The notes: generated from the letters alone by a model not told the origin. Counted from the first letter of the stretch, positions 21,997-34,294 are shown. The stretch: DNA of 64,000 nt from Marchantia polymorpha subsp. ruderalis (GCA_037833965.1 AP031358.1:4906001-4970000); one strand, 5' to 3'. Translations and numbers: made by a program.

Positions 21997-22014
21997 TGGC
22001 GCCGCTGCCGGGGA
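21997..22014 (+). other. Primer binding site of E1 (tRNA-Asp type)
   Basis: TGGCGCCGCTGCCGGGGA lies 22 bases after the 5' LTR. It complements the 3' end expected of a plant tRNA-Asp, including the terminal CCA. The same 18 bases occur in A (twice) and E2. Confidence 0.88.
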
Positions 22015-22060
22015 CAGTTGCGTCAACACCAGGGTTTTTACGAGCAACCATGCTCGGTGA

Positions 22061-24714
22061 ATGTCGACTGGGGCTAGCGGGAGCAACCTAAGTGCTAGAG
22101 CTGTCCGCAAGTTCCGACGAGATTCAGAGAAGGCCGTGGAAGAGACACGGCGTCAAAATAAGAAAACACCAAAAAGAGTACCTAAGCCTAGTTCGGCCGA
22201 CATCCTTGGGGAACCTACCCCCGGCGACTCGGAACCAAACTTGGTGCTTACAGTTCTATTAGATATTCCTTGCACGGACCCGCCTAGTGAAGTAGAACCG
22301 ACCGCCCGAGAACCGTCGCCAGACACACCGATGGCGGACGGACAAGCCAATGTGCGGCTACCTCAGCCGATTACTAAACATTCCTACCCGAAGTACAAAG
22401 GGAGTGGGGATGACGACGATGCAGATTCATACATCAAGTTGTTCGAGTCGGTGTCTATTGCCAATCGCGAGATCGCAGACGACGACCGACTAAGGATCTT
22501 TCCAAGCCTTCTGCGGAAGAAAGCGAGGAGTTGGTACAATCACGAGAGCATCGATCCGACTGGGTTGACAACATGGGCCCAGCTGAAGGAGAAGTTCCTT
22601 CGCCGCTTTCGCGAGCTCGGCTACGACAGCCGGGTTTTGACAAAGTTACGTAATTTGCAGCGAGAGAAGAAGGAGAGTCTGCGTGACTACACTGAGAGAT
22701 TTCTGGACCTCCTCGACAGAATACCGAAAACAGGACCAGGGTCCCCTTTCTCGGTACAACAAGCTGTGGATTGGTACGTGACCGGTTTAACTCGGGAGAT
22801 GGAGACTTTTTGCCGACGCAGCAAGTGCGACACTATTGAGGATGTGATTGCATCGGCAGAAGCCTTCGAAACTTCCACGCTCAACCGAAGAGGGAGAGAG
22901 AGACGGGAGTCGAAGGAGCGAAAACCGAAGGGAGGGCGAAGACGACGTAGAGGTACAACTCCGTCATCGGAGGAATCGTCTTCGGACGAGAACCGTTCCT
23001 CATCCGAAGAAGAGGAAACCTCATCGTCGGAGGAGGAGAAGAAGAGGAAGAAGCATGGGTCAGCGAAGAAAAAGGGCACCCGACGAGTGACTACGGACAG
23101 AGCGCCGGGAGACATAGCCTCGAAGATGGAGACCCTTGTGAAGGACTTCGCCGATCTCAAGGTGCAAGTGGTAGGCGGGCATGATCGCCGAAAATCACCC
23201 GGGAGAGTGCGAGCGAACTTATGGTGTACTACGTGCGGGGCGGTGGGACATGCAAACACCGAGTGCCTTACCACCCGTCCGTCATATCCAGTCAACGCAG
23301 TAGAGTGGGCACAACCGTACTACGGAGAGCACCCTCAGTACTATGGAGAGGCTAGCGAAGAGACAGCCTACGCCGTCCAGTCAGTTCCTACCCCTCCTGC
23401 AGTTTCAGCAATGCAAGTCCCACGATATATTCCGGTGGATCGGGCCACTACAGTACCCGTGAGGCGGAGAGCACCTCCAGGAACGTTTGACCCACCGCCA
23501 CCGCGAGCTTGTTATAATTGCGGGGAAGTTGGGCACTTCTCACCGCAGTGTCCCCATCCAAAAAGGCGAAACGATTATGCTCCGACGTGTAGTAATTGCA
23601 AGAAGGTCGGGCACACTGCGCCAGAGTGTGATCAGCCACCAGTCCCTCGGCCAGCGGTACGATTTGTGAACACTCCTGCCAAGGAGGACGTGCAAGTTAA
23701 CCAGGTCGAAGTAGGTTCAGACGGGGATGGCGAAGACGAAGAATGGCCGGCTGAAGAGGTTATGTGCGCACGGGTCGAAACTCGTAGTTCCAAGAAATCG
23801 AAGGAGCAAGAGCGTGACACTCGCAAGCACGAACGGAGAACCGATGACCGGACGGGAAAAGGAAAGGAGAAGACATCCAGCAAGTCCGACTTGCGACCTG
23901 CTCGGAAGTCTTCGGCTACGCGAGAGGCACCAGCAGTGCGCCCCCAGACAGCAGTCGAGGACGAGCCAGTGCGCCTACTGAAACGGGACTATGCTCCGGA
24001 TATCCGCAACGAGGTAGCCAACCTGTTGAAGGAAGCGATCCGCACGCAAAAGGACCCACCGCGGCCAGACTTGACATCCTCCCTTGGGGCGAAGTTGGCA
24101 GCCACCGTGGAACCTCGCAGAGCGTCGCCGATCCCGGCGACCCAACGCGTCCACTATGACTTGGTCGAAGATCTCGGGAGTCGAAAAGTGAACATCACGT
24201 TCAAGCAGCTCTTGGAGGACAATAAGACGTATCGGAGAATGTTGATGCTTTCGCTACGGCATCCGCGGAAGCCGCGCGCATCCACATCCTCTCAAGTATA
24301 TCAAGTGGAGAGCGAAGACCAAGGACCACCAGAGATCGATGTGGAAATAGCAGGATGTTGTGTACGCAGAGTGCCAATCGACTCTGGATCAGGAGTCAAC
24401 ATAATGACGGAGGATACAGCGAGAGCCTTGGGGTTCAGTCAATACGAACCCTCGAAGCGTGTGTTGAGATTAGCGGATCAGACACGGAGAATGCCTGCAG
24501 GTATGCTGCGCAATGTCAAGACAACCATCGGGGGTGCGGACTTTCGGTTGACATATATCATCCTTCAACCGATGATGAAGCAGGGCTATGACGTTCTGCT
24601 CGGGCGACCATGGCTATATGGTGCACAAGTCAGATGTGATTGGCGAAGACATCGCCTTAAGTTTCCTCATCCTTCGGAACCGACCAAAACCATTACGGTG
24701 CCCTGGAATAGGGT
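22061..24714 (+). pseudogene. E1 gag-pro, 5' part (interrupted by E2)
   Basis: The start is the ATG of MSTGASGSN, shared with A and E2. The N-terminal half is a Gag capsid-like region (KHSYPKYKGSG, RSWYNHESI, LREYxxRF-like segments). It is followed by a Ser/Glu/Lys-rich stretch near residues 295-335. Three CCHC zinc knuckles begin near residues 388, 484 and 510. An aspartic protease with the intact motif PIDSGSGVNIM lies near 771. E2 is inserted after codon 884 with TSD agggt. The last 60 codons and the stop are at 42632-42809, so this copy cannot make normal Gag-Pro-Pol. Confidence 0.92.
24710..24714. repeat. Target-site duplication of E2, left copy (agggt)
   Basis: The bases agggt precede the E2 terminus TGTAATAACC. 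They recur after E2's other end at 42627-42631, and also at 30131-30135 after the left LTR. The third copy is explained by a duplicated E1 flank. Confidence 0.9.
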
Positions 24715-25688
24715 TGTAATAACCCACTAAAGGCTAAAACTGCAATATAGTGGTAGAAAGGTCGAACCCACAGGGACAGAGGAACACACAGGGTACAAAG
24801 TGTCACGTTTTAACAGACTATTGAGGAGTTTGAATTCTCAGGCAACTGTCACTCCCAGAAATACTGCAAGTGTCCACTCGGAGCGCACTCGGAGGTCGCA
24901 CAGTGCAGCGTAACACACACACACACACACACACACACCTGAAACTACAGAAACACAACCCAGAGATCCGTTAGGACCTCTACTTCAAGATTTCAGGGGG
25001 AAAGTCTCCCTCAAGCACACTCGGCAAAGCTGCGGGCAGTGGCTTCCAACTCCGGCTTTTACAACGCTTCCACTAGCTTGCTGCTAGTGTAGGAAACCCG
25101 GTTTGGACTGCCTACTTCGGATCGAAGTCACTCCTACGCGGTGAACAACACTCTAAACTCACGAAACGCGCAGAGAACACAGGTCCACACTGAAGGACTC
25201 ACTGTGAAACATTCCAGTAACACAACAACAGTCTATTGAAGAGTTTGAATTCTCAGGCACTTGTCATTCCCAGAAATACTACAGGGGTTACCCTCAAGGC
25301 ACCTGCTGCAGCGTAACCTGAATTTACAACCAAGGCTTACACGAAGTAGCAAAACTTCACTTTGGCATTCAGGGGAAAAATCCCAAAGGAGTACAATCAG
25401 AAAGAAACACTCGAAGGTGTAGGGGCGAAACTGTTCAAGTATCTAACTAGTCACTGGCTCTGAGCATCGGCAGTCACCCGCAGGTGCAGTTCCGAACTAC
25501 TCAAGTCTCTAACCAATGTACTAGCTCTGAACATTCGGCCGAAGGCCTTCAGCTACAAAATGCGGAACGCTAAGTTGTAACTCCTCGTGCGTGGTGACAG
25601 AACTCAAGGACACAAACACGCAAAGGAAATGGGTTCCTGATCTGCACTCCTGATGGGAAAGAACCCCAGGCAAAACGCCTGGAACTAT

Positions 25689-25694
25689 TTTATA
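25689..25694 (-). promoter_or_regulatory. TATA box of E2 left LTR
   Basis: TATAAA on the minus strand lies just after the U3 ORF stop and before the conserved hairpin. It is the equivalent of the other LTR promoters. Confidence 0.65.
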
Positions 25695-25730
25695 CCTTCT
25701 AAGTCCTACCTAGCACTACACTGCACTACG

Positions 25731-28700
25731 CTACACGCCTGCACGGAACCACGCTACACTACACTCCGCGGAACCTGTACTACGTCTCCTGCGCGGCCGA
25801 CTGCCGCGCACTAGCTCCCTACCCTGCCACTCTTCCGCTCGACTGCGCAGTCCCAACCGCTGCAACGCCGCGGACACCTCCCCCTCGAGAGCGGACATGG
25901 TATCCTGTGCCTTCGACAGAAAGGCCTCGAGCTTCTTCGCTACCTTCCGCCGACTCCTACTGTCGCCTGTCAACAACCCGGCTGCGCGCAATTCAAACTC
26001 ACGCAGTGTGAGTTTCTCCTGCGCCTTCACTTCCCAGTGGGCGTAGCCCTTGAGACAGTGGGCGACTCGCCTCGCCGTCTCCACCTTCGTGCGATCCGCC
26101 TCCTTCCTGCGATCCTCTTCAATGGTCACTAATTGCGATTCGGCTTCAGCACGTTGCGCCCTCAATTCGCCACACTCTGACTGCAGACTGCGGATTAATT
26201 CTTCATCCGCCTGCCGTGCGAGCTGACATTGTTCCAACAACCGCGTCTGTCGCACGAGCTCCTCTGACAAAATCCGATTCTCGGCCTGCTCAGAGTTGAG
26301 TGCTTCCTTGACCTTCACCTGCTCCTTGGTGAGCTCGCCCAGTTTCTCATCCTTCATCTTCTCGGAGTGCTTGTAGAATTTCTGATTAAGCTTGTACTGT
26401 CCCCACAAGCACTCATGCTTCTCCTTCAAGTCCCTCAACTCCTGGTCCACTCTAGCTAATAGCTTGCTGGTGTGGACTTTAGTGCGAGTCCTCCTGCGCA
26501 CTAACTCGATGTAAGATCCCGGCTGGAGTGGGTCGGCGTATTTATCGACCTTGCGATCCAAGTACCGCAGCAACGGAATCACCTGCTCAGAGAGCGCCGC
26601 CGCCGGCGCTCCAACAATTTCCTCCTCCTCCTCCTCGGTGTCTTCTGCTCCTGACATTTCTTCCGTGGAGCCTCCGTCCTCATCATCCGAGTGGAGAATT
26701 TCAGTCGCCATTGATTGCGTCGGCGACTGCCCCGAGTGGGGCTGCACGTCCTCGACGTGTGCTGCCTGCGAAGGCACGGCTGCAGCCTCGCTGCTCGTCG
26801 CCAAAATGTCTAAGGCGGAAGGCGAATGTATCCGAGCGGCATCCCCGTCGCTCGCTGGTTGATTGCCCACCGCATTCTCTCTGTCGCCGTCGTCCGTCGC
26901 CGAAGGCGATCGAGCGGAGGGTGGCTGCGCGGGGTTGGATTGCGCATCGCGCATCGAGATTTCATCCCGCTGACAGTCACTCCGCTCCTCCGTCTGCTGC
27001 TCCCTTGATCGGTCCGTGGGGGCTGTGCCCGGCCCGTGCGCAGGCGCATTTGCCGGCGCCTTGTCCGTCGCAGGCGTAGCGCCGCGGACATCTATCGCCG
27101 AAGGCGACATGGCCGAGGGCCGCACGCCCGATGTTCCTTGGCCTATAGGCCCTACCGCCGAAGGCGCATCTATCGGCGGACTTCCCGCCGATGGTGCGGC
27201 CTCCGCACGCTCTCTGCTCGTATCTCCTCGGCTCGAAGGCCCTAGCGCCGAAGGCGCGAATTGCGGCGCGTGGTGCGCCGGAGGGTCTGGCCCCGAGGGC
27301 CGGTGTCTCGTAGGCGGTTCTTCCGCCGGCTCCTTCCCCTTCCTACGTTGGAACGGGGGTGATTCTTGCCTGTGCACAGGCGGCACGTGTGGAGGTGTTC
27401 TGTGCACAGGCGACCTGTGCACAGGCGACCTGTGCACAGGCGAGCGCCTGTGCACAGGCGGACTGCTCCTTCCCACGCGTAAGCGTAGATCCACGTCCAC
27501 TTGTGTTCGCCGATCCGCGGAGGCTCGTCCGTCCGCGGAGGTTTGCCTGTGCGCGAACGGAACATCTGTCCGCATCGCACGTGGTAACTCCGGAGGCCCT
27601 TGGCCCATAGGCGGCCTCTCTCCCGACGAGGTTGCAGCGTGGCCCGTCGCTCCTGCGGTCGTCCGCGCTTCTTCTCGCCTCTCTGGCGACGCACTTCCTA
27701 TCTCCGTCGCAATCGTCGCCGTGTCTGCACTGTCAGCTGGCAACACCAGTCTGCGTGCCTTCTGCTTCGGCCGGCTGTATGGCTCGCACAGCGGCCGCGG
27801 TCGAATGGGAGCAGAGAGTTCTTGATGCTGCTCCTCTTCGGCCTCTTCCCTCCATCGCCGCTTCCGCGGCACTCGCGCTGCAGGGGTGTGTCTCCCTTCG
27901 TCTCTCCGTCTCGATGGGGTAGAAGTCGGGGACTCCTCCGCATCAGTGTCGACCTCGTTCTCCCGCACATACTTCCCGGGATGGTCGATGGACAATGGCG
28001 GAAAATGTTCAAGCTCTGCCGCTGTCAAACAATTCCGCTGTCGATAAAAATTGATGAGGAAAGGAGAAAGATGGTTTAGAGTTCCCCCCTTCTCCTCAAA
28101 CGCGTGCTGTCGCATCACCCTGTGCAGGATGCTCGCCCAGTGAATTGGAGTTCCCTCGATGACGCACTCCACAAAAGAGACCTGCCACAATGTGATGTAG
28201 CAGGCGCGGTGCGGCTGCAGTAATTGCATCAGCGCCGCGGACAAAGTCCGGCGAAATCGATCCTTGTAATCACGGGTCCTGTACCCATTCTTGGTTGACC
28301 TCCCGGTCTTGAACAGCTCCACAAATTGCGCTTCTTCTTGCTTGGTCACCTTGATGCTCTCGCTGTCGAAAAGGAGATGCCCTGGCATGCCAGCACATCT
28401 TCCCAACGCCTGCGCCCAATCTTGGACTGTCCACCGGTCAACATGCGGACGCAATCCGCGCGAGGGTGGTCCCTGTGGCTCTAGCCACTCGCGCACCATA
28501 TTCGCGCAGATGTAATTCCATCCCCATAGCAAGAAATCGAGCTTTCTTGCTATTAAGCGCTCTTCGAAAGCGCGCAGCCCGTTCTGCGGCAGGCGAAGTG
28601 GCACCATCCGCAATCTGCTCGGTCTCGTCATTGCGTTCCTGGGGTTCGCTCGCCCGCTCATTCTACTTCCGCACTGTCCGCGTTTCTTTCTCTCTCGGCA

Positions 28701-28883
28701 AACTCTAATCGCTCTCAATTCCAAATCACGCGCACTCACTTCTCCCTCAATCAACAAGAAATCTCCTGTGCGACGACGACGAGAATGTTCCGCAGCCAGC
28801 AGATGGATGCGCGCAGCGCGCACAAGAGATTGGAATCGCGAATTCAAGAATGGGACGCTCTCCGCCGCCCGGTCGAAGGTCAT
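25731..28883 (-). CDS. U3-encoded coiled-coil protein of E2 left LTR (intact)
   Basis: This 1050-codon ORF has the same architecture as the other E-family U3 proteins: an N-terminal Trp-rich region, a Pro/Arg-rich linker with PVHR repeats, an acidic patch, a coiled coil and the CLKGYAHWEV motif. The conserved start is the ATG ending at 28631. It differs from the right-LTR copy at about four residues (for example SALGPSS against SAPGPSS and HWAS against HWVS). The function is unknown. Confidence 0.87.
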   Translation of the reverse strand: MTFDRAAESVPFLNSRFQSLVRAARIHLLAAEHSRRRRTGDFLLIEGEVSARDLELRAIRVCRERKKRGQCGSRMSGRANPRNAMTRPSRLRMVPLRLPQNGLRAFEERLIARKLDFLLWGWNYICANMVREWLEPQGPPSRGLRPHVDRWTVQDWAQALGRCAGMPGHLLFDSESIKVTKQEEAQFVELFKTGRSTKNGYRTRDYKDRFRRTLSAALMQLLQPHRACYITLWQVSFVECVIEGTPIHWASILHRVMRQHAFEEKGGTLNHLSPFLINFYRQRNCLTAAELEHFPPLSIDHPGKYVRENEVDTDAEESPTSTPSRRRDEGRHTPAARVPRKRRWREEAEEEQHQELSAPIRPRPLCEPYSRPKQKARRLVLPADSADTATIATEIGSASPERREEARTTAGATGHAATSSGERPPMGQGPPELPRAMRTDVPFAHRQTSADGRASADRRTQVDVDLRLRVGRSSPPVHRRSPVHRSPVHRSPVHRTPPHVPPVHRQESPPFQRRKGKEPAEEPPTRHRPSGPDPPAHHAPQFAPSALGPSSRGDTSRERAEAAPSAGSPPIDAPSAVGPIGQGTSGVRPSAMSPSAIDVRGATPATDKAPANAPAHGPGTAPTDRSREQQTEERSDCQRDEISMRDAQSNPAQPPSARSPSATDDGDRENAVGNQPASDGDAARIHSPSALDILATSSEAAAVPSQAAHVEDVQPHSGQSPTQSMATEILHSDDEDGGSTEEMSGAEDTEEEEEEIVGAPAAALSEQVIPLLRYLDRKVDKYADPLQPGSYIELVRRRTRTKVHTSKLLARVDQELRDLKEKHECLWGQYKLNQKFYKHSEKMKDEKLGELTKEQVKVKEALNSEQAENRILSEELVRQTRLLEQCQLARQADEELIRSLQSECGELRAQRAEAESQLVTIEEDRRKEADRTKVETARRVAHCLKGYAHWEVKAQEKLTLREFELRAAGLLTGDSRSRRKVAKKLEAFLSKAQDTMSALEGEVSAALQRLGLRSRAEEWQGRELVRGSRPRRRRSTGSAECSVAWFRAGV

Positions 28884-30130
28884 GGTCGTCTCTTGGTCGT
28901 GAAGAACGTCTCACTTGATGGCCGCGCCGGCTGTAGGCTGGAACGGTCTTCGCTCTCACGCGCGGCTTCACGCTCCGCCGTCGTCGATTAAACTCTCACG
29001 CTCGAATTGGCGGATTTGAACTCCGCGAGCGTGTCACCCTGCGGACATGGGGGCGTAGCGCCGAAGGCGAGTTTTCCGCCTTGCGCGGTACACTTGTTCG
29101 TACCGCCCTTCGGCCAATCTCCTTCTGCCTTGACGCGTGCGTCCGCATGTCGGACAAAAAATTCAACTCCTGCCTGTGCGCAGGCAGGGGCCTCGGCGGA
29201 TCCTCCGCCGGTGCGGAACTTGAACATCCTCCTGTGCACAGGCGTTCGCCTGTGCGCAGGCGAATTCCGTCCGCGGCGCTGCGCTGGCGCGGAAGGCGTT
29301 GACCGTGGTCAGCCGTCTCCGTCCAGTCTGTCCGTTCCTTGTCTCTCCGTCGGCGCTTCCGCCGCCGTAACTCCGTCCGTCCAAGAGCGCATCCACCCGT
29401 GCCGTCCGCACGGTCCGTACCTATTGGATTACTCTGGTGGCTCTTCCGACGTACGCTTCGCTGCGCTGGCGCGGAAGGCGCCGTACAGTTTCTACCTCAC
29501 AAGGCGCATTTCTAGGGCCCAAGGCGGATTTCCCGCCGACGCCGAAGTGCCTGTGCGCAGGCGAACGCCTGTGCGTAGGCGGACTTCGCGCCTTCCCTAA
29601 CCCTACTTCGCCTGTGCACAGGCGAACGCCTTCGTCTGCGCATAGGACAAAACTTGAATCCCCCTTCCGCGTAGGCGGAATTCGCGCCGGTGGCGAAATC
29701 CTTCCGCCGGGGGCGACCGCCTCCGTTTCTTCCAGTAGCGATAACTCCCTAAGTCCTCGTCCGTTCCCAGCGTTCTTGGGCTCGTTGGAATCAGCGCGTC
29801 GAGCTCTTTCCAACGGGATCCTAACTTGGTCAAGGCGCCCGAGGGTTTACCTAATTACGGGGGTTTCCCTACAGCCGCGGACGCAACCTCCGAAGGCGGA
29901 TTTTGCGCCTTGCGCTGTAGAGATCCTAACTGCGGAGCTCGCAGGGAGGGTGGTGCCTGTCCTTACTGCTGCACCCCAAATCCCAGATTCTACAAGATCC
30001 CTCGAGAATTCCCGCGATCTTCCGGATTCACTCTGTTTTGATGTACCGAAGGCTATTTACAATGCTGCCAGGGTACAGTTTTCCAAAAATGTTTTAATTT
30101 CCTCAAAATTGCCAAAAGTGGGGTACCACA

Positions 30131-30313
30131 AGGGTCAGGCACGAAGGAGAGACCCCATCGACAAGTGCAGGTTACACATCGGGCGAGGACAGTGAGTCGA
30201 CCGCGCGATCGGATTCCAGTGGTACCGAATCCGATTACTTCGTGGGATTCGTTGCCTGCTGTTCGGTGGGAGAAGAAGAAGAGCCGGAAGCTATTCAGCC
30301 GGAAGACGAATAG
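30131..30313 (+). pseudogene. Duplicated 3' end of E1 gag-pro
   Basis: This short piece begins with the agggt target sequence and continues with the last codons of gag-pro, ending at the TAG at 30311-30313. It is a second copy of 42627-42809, carried next to the E2 left LTR. It is an orphan gag end with no upstream reading frame of its own. Confidence 0.88.
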
Positions 30314-30319
30314 CAATTA
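30311..30319 (+). promoter_or_regulatory. Probable readthrough stop TAG CAA TTA (duplicated copy)
   Basis: GAA TAG CAA TTA joins gag-pro to pol in one frame. Pol has no ATG at its beginning. The hexamer fits the UAG-CARYYA readthrough context. Confidence 0.78.
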
Positions 30320-32303
30320 ACTGTGGGACTGGGAAGGAGTGAGACGAGTCACACCGAGGGCATTGTCGACCCTAGTGACTGTCACGAAGTACAACTCAGT
30401 CCCGGCAAGTGCTTGAAGGTATCAAGCACAGTGAGAGGAGATGAGCTAAGGAAAGTACAGGCATTCCTTAGCCACTATGTCGACGTCTTCGCCTGGAAGA
30501 TCGAGGACATGAAGGGGATACCTGCACGGTATGGGGAACATCGTATCGATTTACTGGACGGCTCAGTACCCATACGACAGCGCCAGTATCGCCTCAACCC
30601 AAAATACTCCTTGCTAGTTAAAGAGGAGATAGATAAGTACTTGAGCGCTGGAATTATTTACCCTGTGCTCAGCAGTGAGTGGGTGTCGCCGATTGTTATC
30701 GTACCCAAGAAGTTGACGGGTAAGATACGAGTGTGTCAGGATTTCCGGAAGTTGAATGCAGCAACACGCAAGGATCATCACCCGTTACCATTCACGGATG
30801 CCATTCTAGACCATGTCGCAGGACATGAATGTTATAGCTTCCTGGATGGGTTCTCAGGTTACAATCAGGTGTCTATCCGTGAACAGGACAAGGATAAAAC
30901 TACGTTCACAACCGACTGGGGAACTTACGCATACCACAAGATGCCCTTCGGTCTGTGCAACGCGCCTGCCACCTTTCAACGGATGATGACCAATATCTTT
31001 CAGGAACAACTGAGGAAGTTCCTGGAAATATTCATAGATGACTTCTGTGTCTTTGGGAAGCGGTCTGAACACCTAAGTCACTTGAAGCAGACCTTCGATA
31101 AATGTAGAGAGAGCAGTTTATCACTGCATCCCGAGAAGTGCTTTTTCTTCATGACTAGTGGGATCTTGTTGGGTCATCGGGTCTCGGCAGACGGCATTGC
31201 GGTGGACATCGAGAAGGTCAAGGTTATACTCGAGCTTGAGCCACCCACGAATCTAAGAGAGCTGCGAGCATTCCTGGGTCATGTGGGCTACTACCGAAGA
31301 TTCATACACCTGTATGCAATACTGGCGGCGGACCTGACCAAGTTGTTGAAGAAGGACGAGCCTTATGCTTGGGGTGCGAACCAGCAGTCATCATTTGAGA
31401 CTCTTAAAGCGAAACTCACGACTGCTCCCGTACTAAGGAGTCCAGACTGGAATCGACCATTCCATGTTTACGTTGACACCTCGGCATTCGCCATCGGTGT
31501 AGTACTGAGTCAAAAGGATGACAACAAAAAGGACTACCCGATCTACTTCGCGAGCCGACAGCTGTCTCTAGCAGAGCGGAAGTACACCACGACGGAGAGA
31601 GAAGCGTTGGGGATGGTGTACTCCTGTAAAAAGTTCCGTCACTACCTAATCTGCTACGAGTTTGTGTTCCATGTGGACCACTACGCATTGCAACATCTAG
31701 TCAAGAAAGCCGACCTCTCCGGTCGGATCGCCAGGTGGGTGTTGTTACTACAAGAGTTCACCTACACAGTCCAGACCAGGAAAGGGGTGCACCACGAAAA
31801 TGCGGATTACTTGTCCCGATTATGGACACAGCCGACAGAGGAGGAATTGGTGGACGATTTTCCAGATGAAGAGTTATTTCAGTTGTCTGCAGGACATGAG
31901 TCCCGCTATGCCGACCTGTATCGATATCTGCTAACCCTCCAGTGTCCCGAAGGCATGGATTTGGAACAGCGAACTGTCTTTATTCATAAGGCAGGTCCGT
32001 ACCAACTCCAGCAGGGGGTTTTGTTCAAGAAGATGGCAGACGAGCGCTTATGCAGATGCCTGGAGGAATCAGAAGTACCAAGAATAGTGAGTGCGATGCA
32101 TACAGAGGAGGCGGGTGGACACTATGCCACCAGGAACACGGTCACAAAGATCCTAAATGCGGGATATTGGTGGCCGACCATGTTTAAGGATGTTCTCGAT
32201 TACATCCGCAAGTGCGACAGTTGCCAGAGGACGGGGAGACCGACGCCTACAACACGCTGGCCTCTGACTCCCATCATGCCTCTAGCACCTTTCGAAAAGT
32301 GGG
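30314..32303 (+). pseudogene. Truncated pol, duplicated from E1
   Basis: This is a copy of E1 pol from the leaky stop to the start of the integrase core, ending at APFEKW. It is collinear without indels with 42810-44799 and shows only about three substitutions. RT (FIDDF), RNase H and the integrase zinc motif are present. The integrase D,D,E core is missing because the sequence turns into an inverted E2 pol. The frame runs a few codons past the junction to 32326. Confidence 0.88.
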
Positions 32304-32314
32304 CGCCCACGCGC
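32304..32314. other. Pre-PPT remnant at the palindrome junction
   Basis: The bases around 32303-32313 (gcgcccacgcg) match the sequence found between the pol stop and the PPT in other copies, in the orientation expected for E2. This suggests that E2 lost about 0.89 kb of integrase and PPT region and that a small remnant lies between the E1 copy and E2 pol. The match is 11 bases, so this is an inference. Confidence 0.5.
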
Positions 32315-34294
32315 GAAAGGTGCTAGAGGCATGATGGGAGTCAGAGGCCAGCGTGTTGTAGGCGTCGGTCTCCCCGTCCTCTGGCAACTGTCGCACTTGC
32401 GGATGTAATCGAGAACATCCTTAAACATGGTCGGCCACCAATATCCCGCATTTAGGATCTTTGTGACCGTGTTCCTGGTGGCATAGTGTCCACCCGCCTC
32501 CTCTGTGTGCATCGCACTCACTATTCTTGGTACTTCTGATTCCTCCAGGCATCTGCATAAGCGCTCATCCGCCATCTTCTTGAACAAAACCCCCTGCTGG
32601 AGTTGATACGGGCCTGCCTTATGAATAAAGACAGTTCGCTGTTCCAAATCCATGCCCTCGGGGCACTGGAGGGTTAACAGATATCGATACAGGTCGGCAT
32701 AGCGGGACTCATGTCCTGCAGACAACTGAAATAACTCTTCATCTGGAAAATCGTCCACCAATTCCTCTTCTGTCGGCTGGGTCCATAATCGGGACAAGTA
32801 ATCCGCATTTTCGTGGTGCACCCCTTTCCTGGTCTGGACTGTGTAGGTGAACTCTTGTAGTAACAACACCCACCTGGCGATTCGACCGGATAGGTCGGCT
32901 TTCTTGACTAGGTGTTGCAATGCGTAGTGGTCCACATGGAACACAAACTCGTAGCAGATTAAGTAGTGACGAAACTTTTTACAGGAGTACACCATCCCCA
33001 GCGCTTCTCTCTCCGTCGTGGTGTACTTCCGCTCCGCTAGAGACAGCTGTCGGCTCGCGAAGTAGATCGGGTAGTCCTTTTTGTTGTCATCCTTTTGACT
33101 CAGTACTACACCGATGGCGAATGCCGAAGTGTCAACGTAAACATGGAATGGTTGATTCCAGTCTGGACTCCTTAGTACGGGAGCAGTCGTGAGTTTCGCT
33201 TTCAGAGCTTCAAATGCTGTCTGCTGGTTCGCACCCCAAGCATAAGGCTCGTCCTTCTTCAACAACTTGGTCAGGTCCGCCGCCAGTATTGCATACATGT
33301 GTATGAATCTTCGGTAGTAGCCCACATGACCCAGGAATGCTCGCAGCTCCCTTAGATTCGTGGGTGGCTCAAGCTCGAGTATAACCTTGACCTTCTCGAC
33401 GTCCACCGCAATGCCGTCTGCCGAGACCCGATGACCCAACAAGATCCCACTAGTCATGAAGAAAAAGCACTTCTCGGGATGCAGTGATAAACTGCTCTCT
33501 CTACATTTATCGAAGGTCTGCTTCAAGTGACTTAAGTGTTCAGACCGCTTCCCAAAGACACAGAAGTCATCTATGAATATCTCCAGGAACTTCCTCAGTT
33601 GTTCCTGAAAGATATTGGTCATCATCCGTTGAAAGGTGGCAGGCGCGTTGCACAGACCGAAGGGCATCTTGTGGTATGCGTAAGTTCCCCAGTCGGTTGT
33701 GAACGTAGTTTTATCCTTGTCCTGTTCACGGATAGACACCTGATTGTAACCTGAGAACCCATCCAGGAAGCTATAACATTCATGTCCTGCGACATGGTCT
33801 AGAATGGCATCCGTGAATGGTAACGGGTGATGATCCTTGCGTGTTGCTGCATTCAACTTTCGGAAATCCTGACACACTCGTATCTTACCCGTCAACTTCT
33901 TGGGTACGATAACAATCGGCGACACCCACTCACTGCTGAGCACAGGATAAATAATACCAGCGCTCAAGTACTTATCTATCTCCTCTTTCACTAGCAAGGA
34001 GTACTTTGGGTTGAGGCGATACTGGCGCTGTCGTATGGGTACTGAGTCGTCCAGTAAATCGATACGGTGTTCCCCATACCGTGCGGGTATCCCCTTCATG
34101 TCTTCGATCTTCCAGGCGAAGACGTCGACATAGTGGCTAAGGAACGCCTGTACTTTCCTTAGCTCGTCTCCTCTCACTGCGCTTGATATCTTCAAGCATT
34201 TGCCGGGACTGAGTTGTACTTCATGACAGTCACTAGGGTCGACAATGCCCTCAGTGTGACTCGTCTCACTCCTTCCCAGTCCCACAGTTAATTG
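32315..34294 (-). pseudogene. E2 pol, truncated before the integrase core
   Basis: The frame follows E2 gag-pro through TAG CAA TTA. RT with FIDDF, RNase H and the integrase HHCC zinc motif are intact. Sequence similarity stops at MPLAPF, just before the first catalytic Asp of the integrase. It differs from the duplicated E1 arm at several residues (for example KISSAV against KVSSTV and DWNQP against DWNRP), so it is E2's own sequence. It cannot make integrase. Confidence 0.9.

Larger units (their letters stand above)
24715..30130 (-). repeat. E2 left LTR (5416 bp), flanked like a solo LTR
   Basis: The LTR runs from TGTAATAACC to GGGGTACCACA, flanked by agggt on both sides. On the minus strand it has the U3 leader (30130-28884, with many CCTGTGCACAGG palindromes), the U3 ORF, a TATA box at 25689-25694 and R-U5. 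It differs from the right LTR (37213-42626) by two bases in the (AC)n run near 24909 and a few substitutions. It has no other gene. Confidence 0.92.

Noticed and set aside
24900..24940. (AC)n/(GT)n runs in the LTRs as functional repeats
   Set aside because: They are ordinary microsatellites that vary by a few bases between copies. They are useful only as markers of copy identity.
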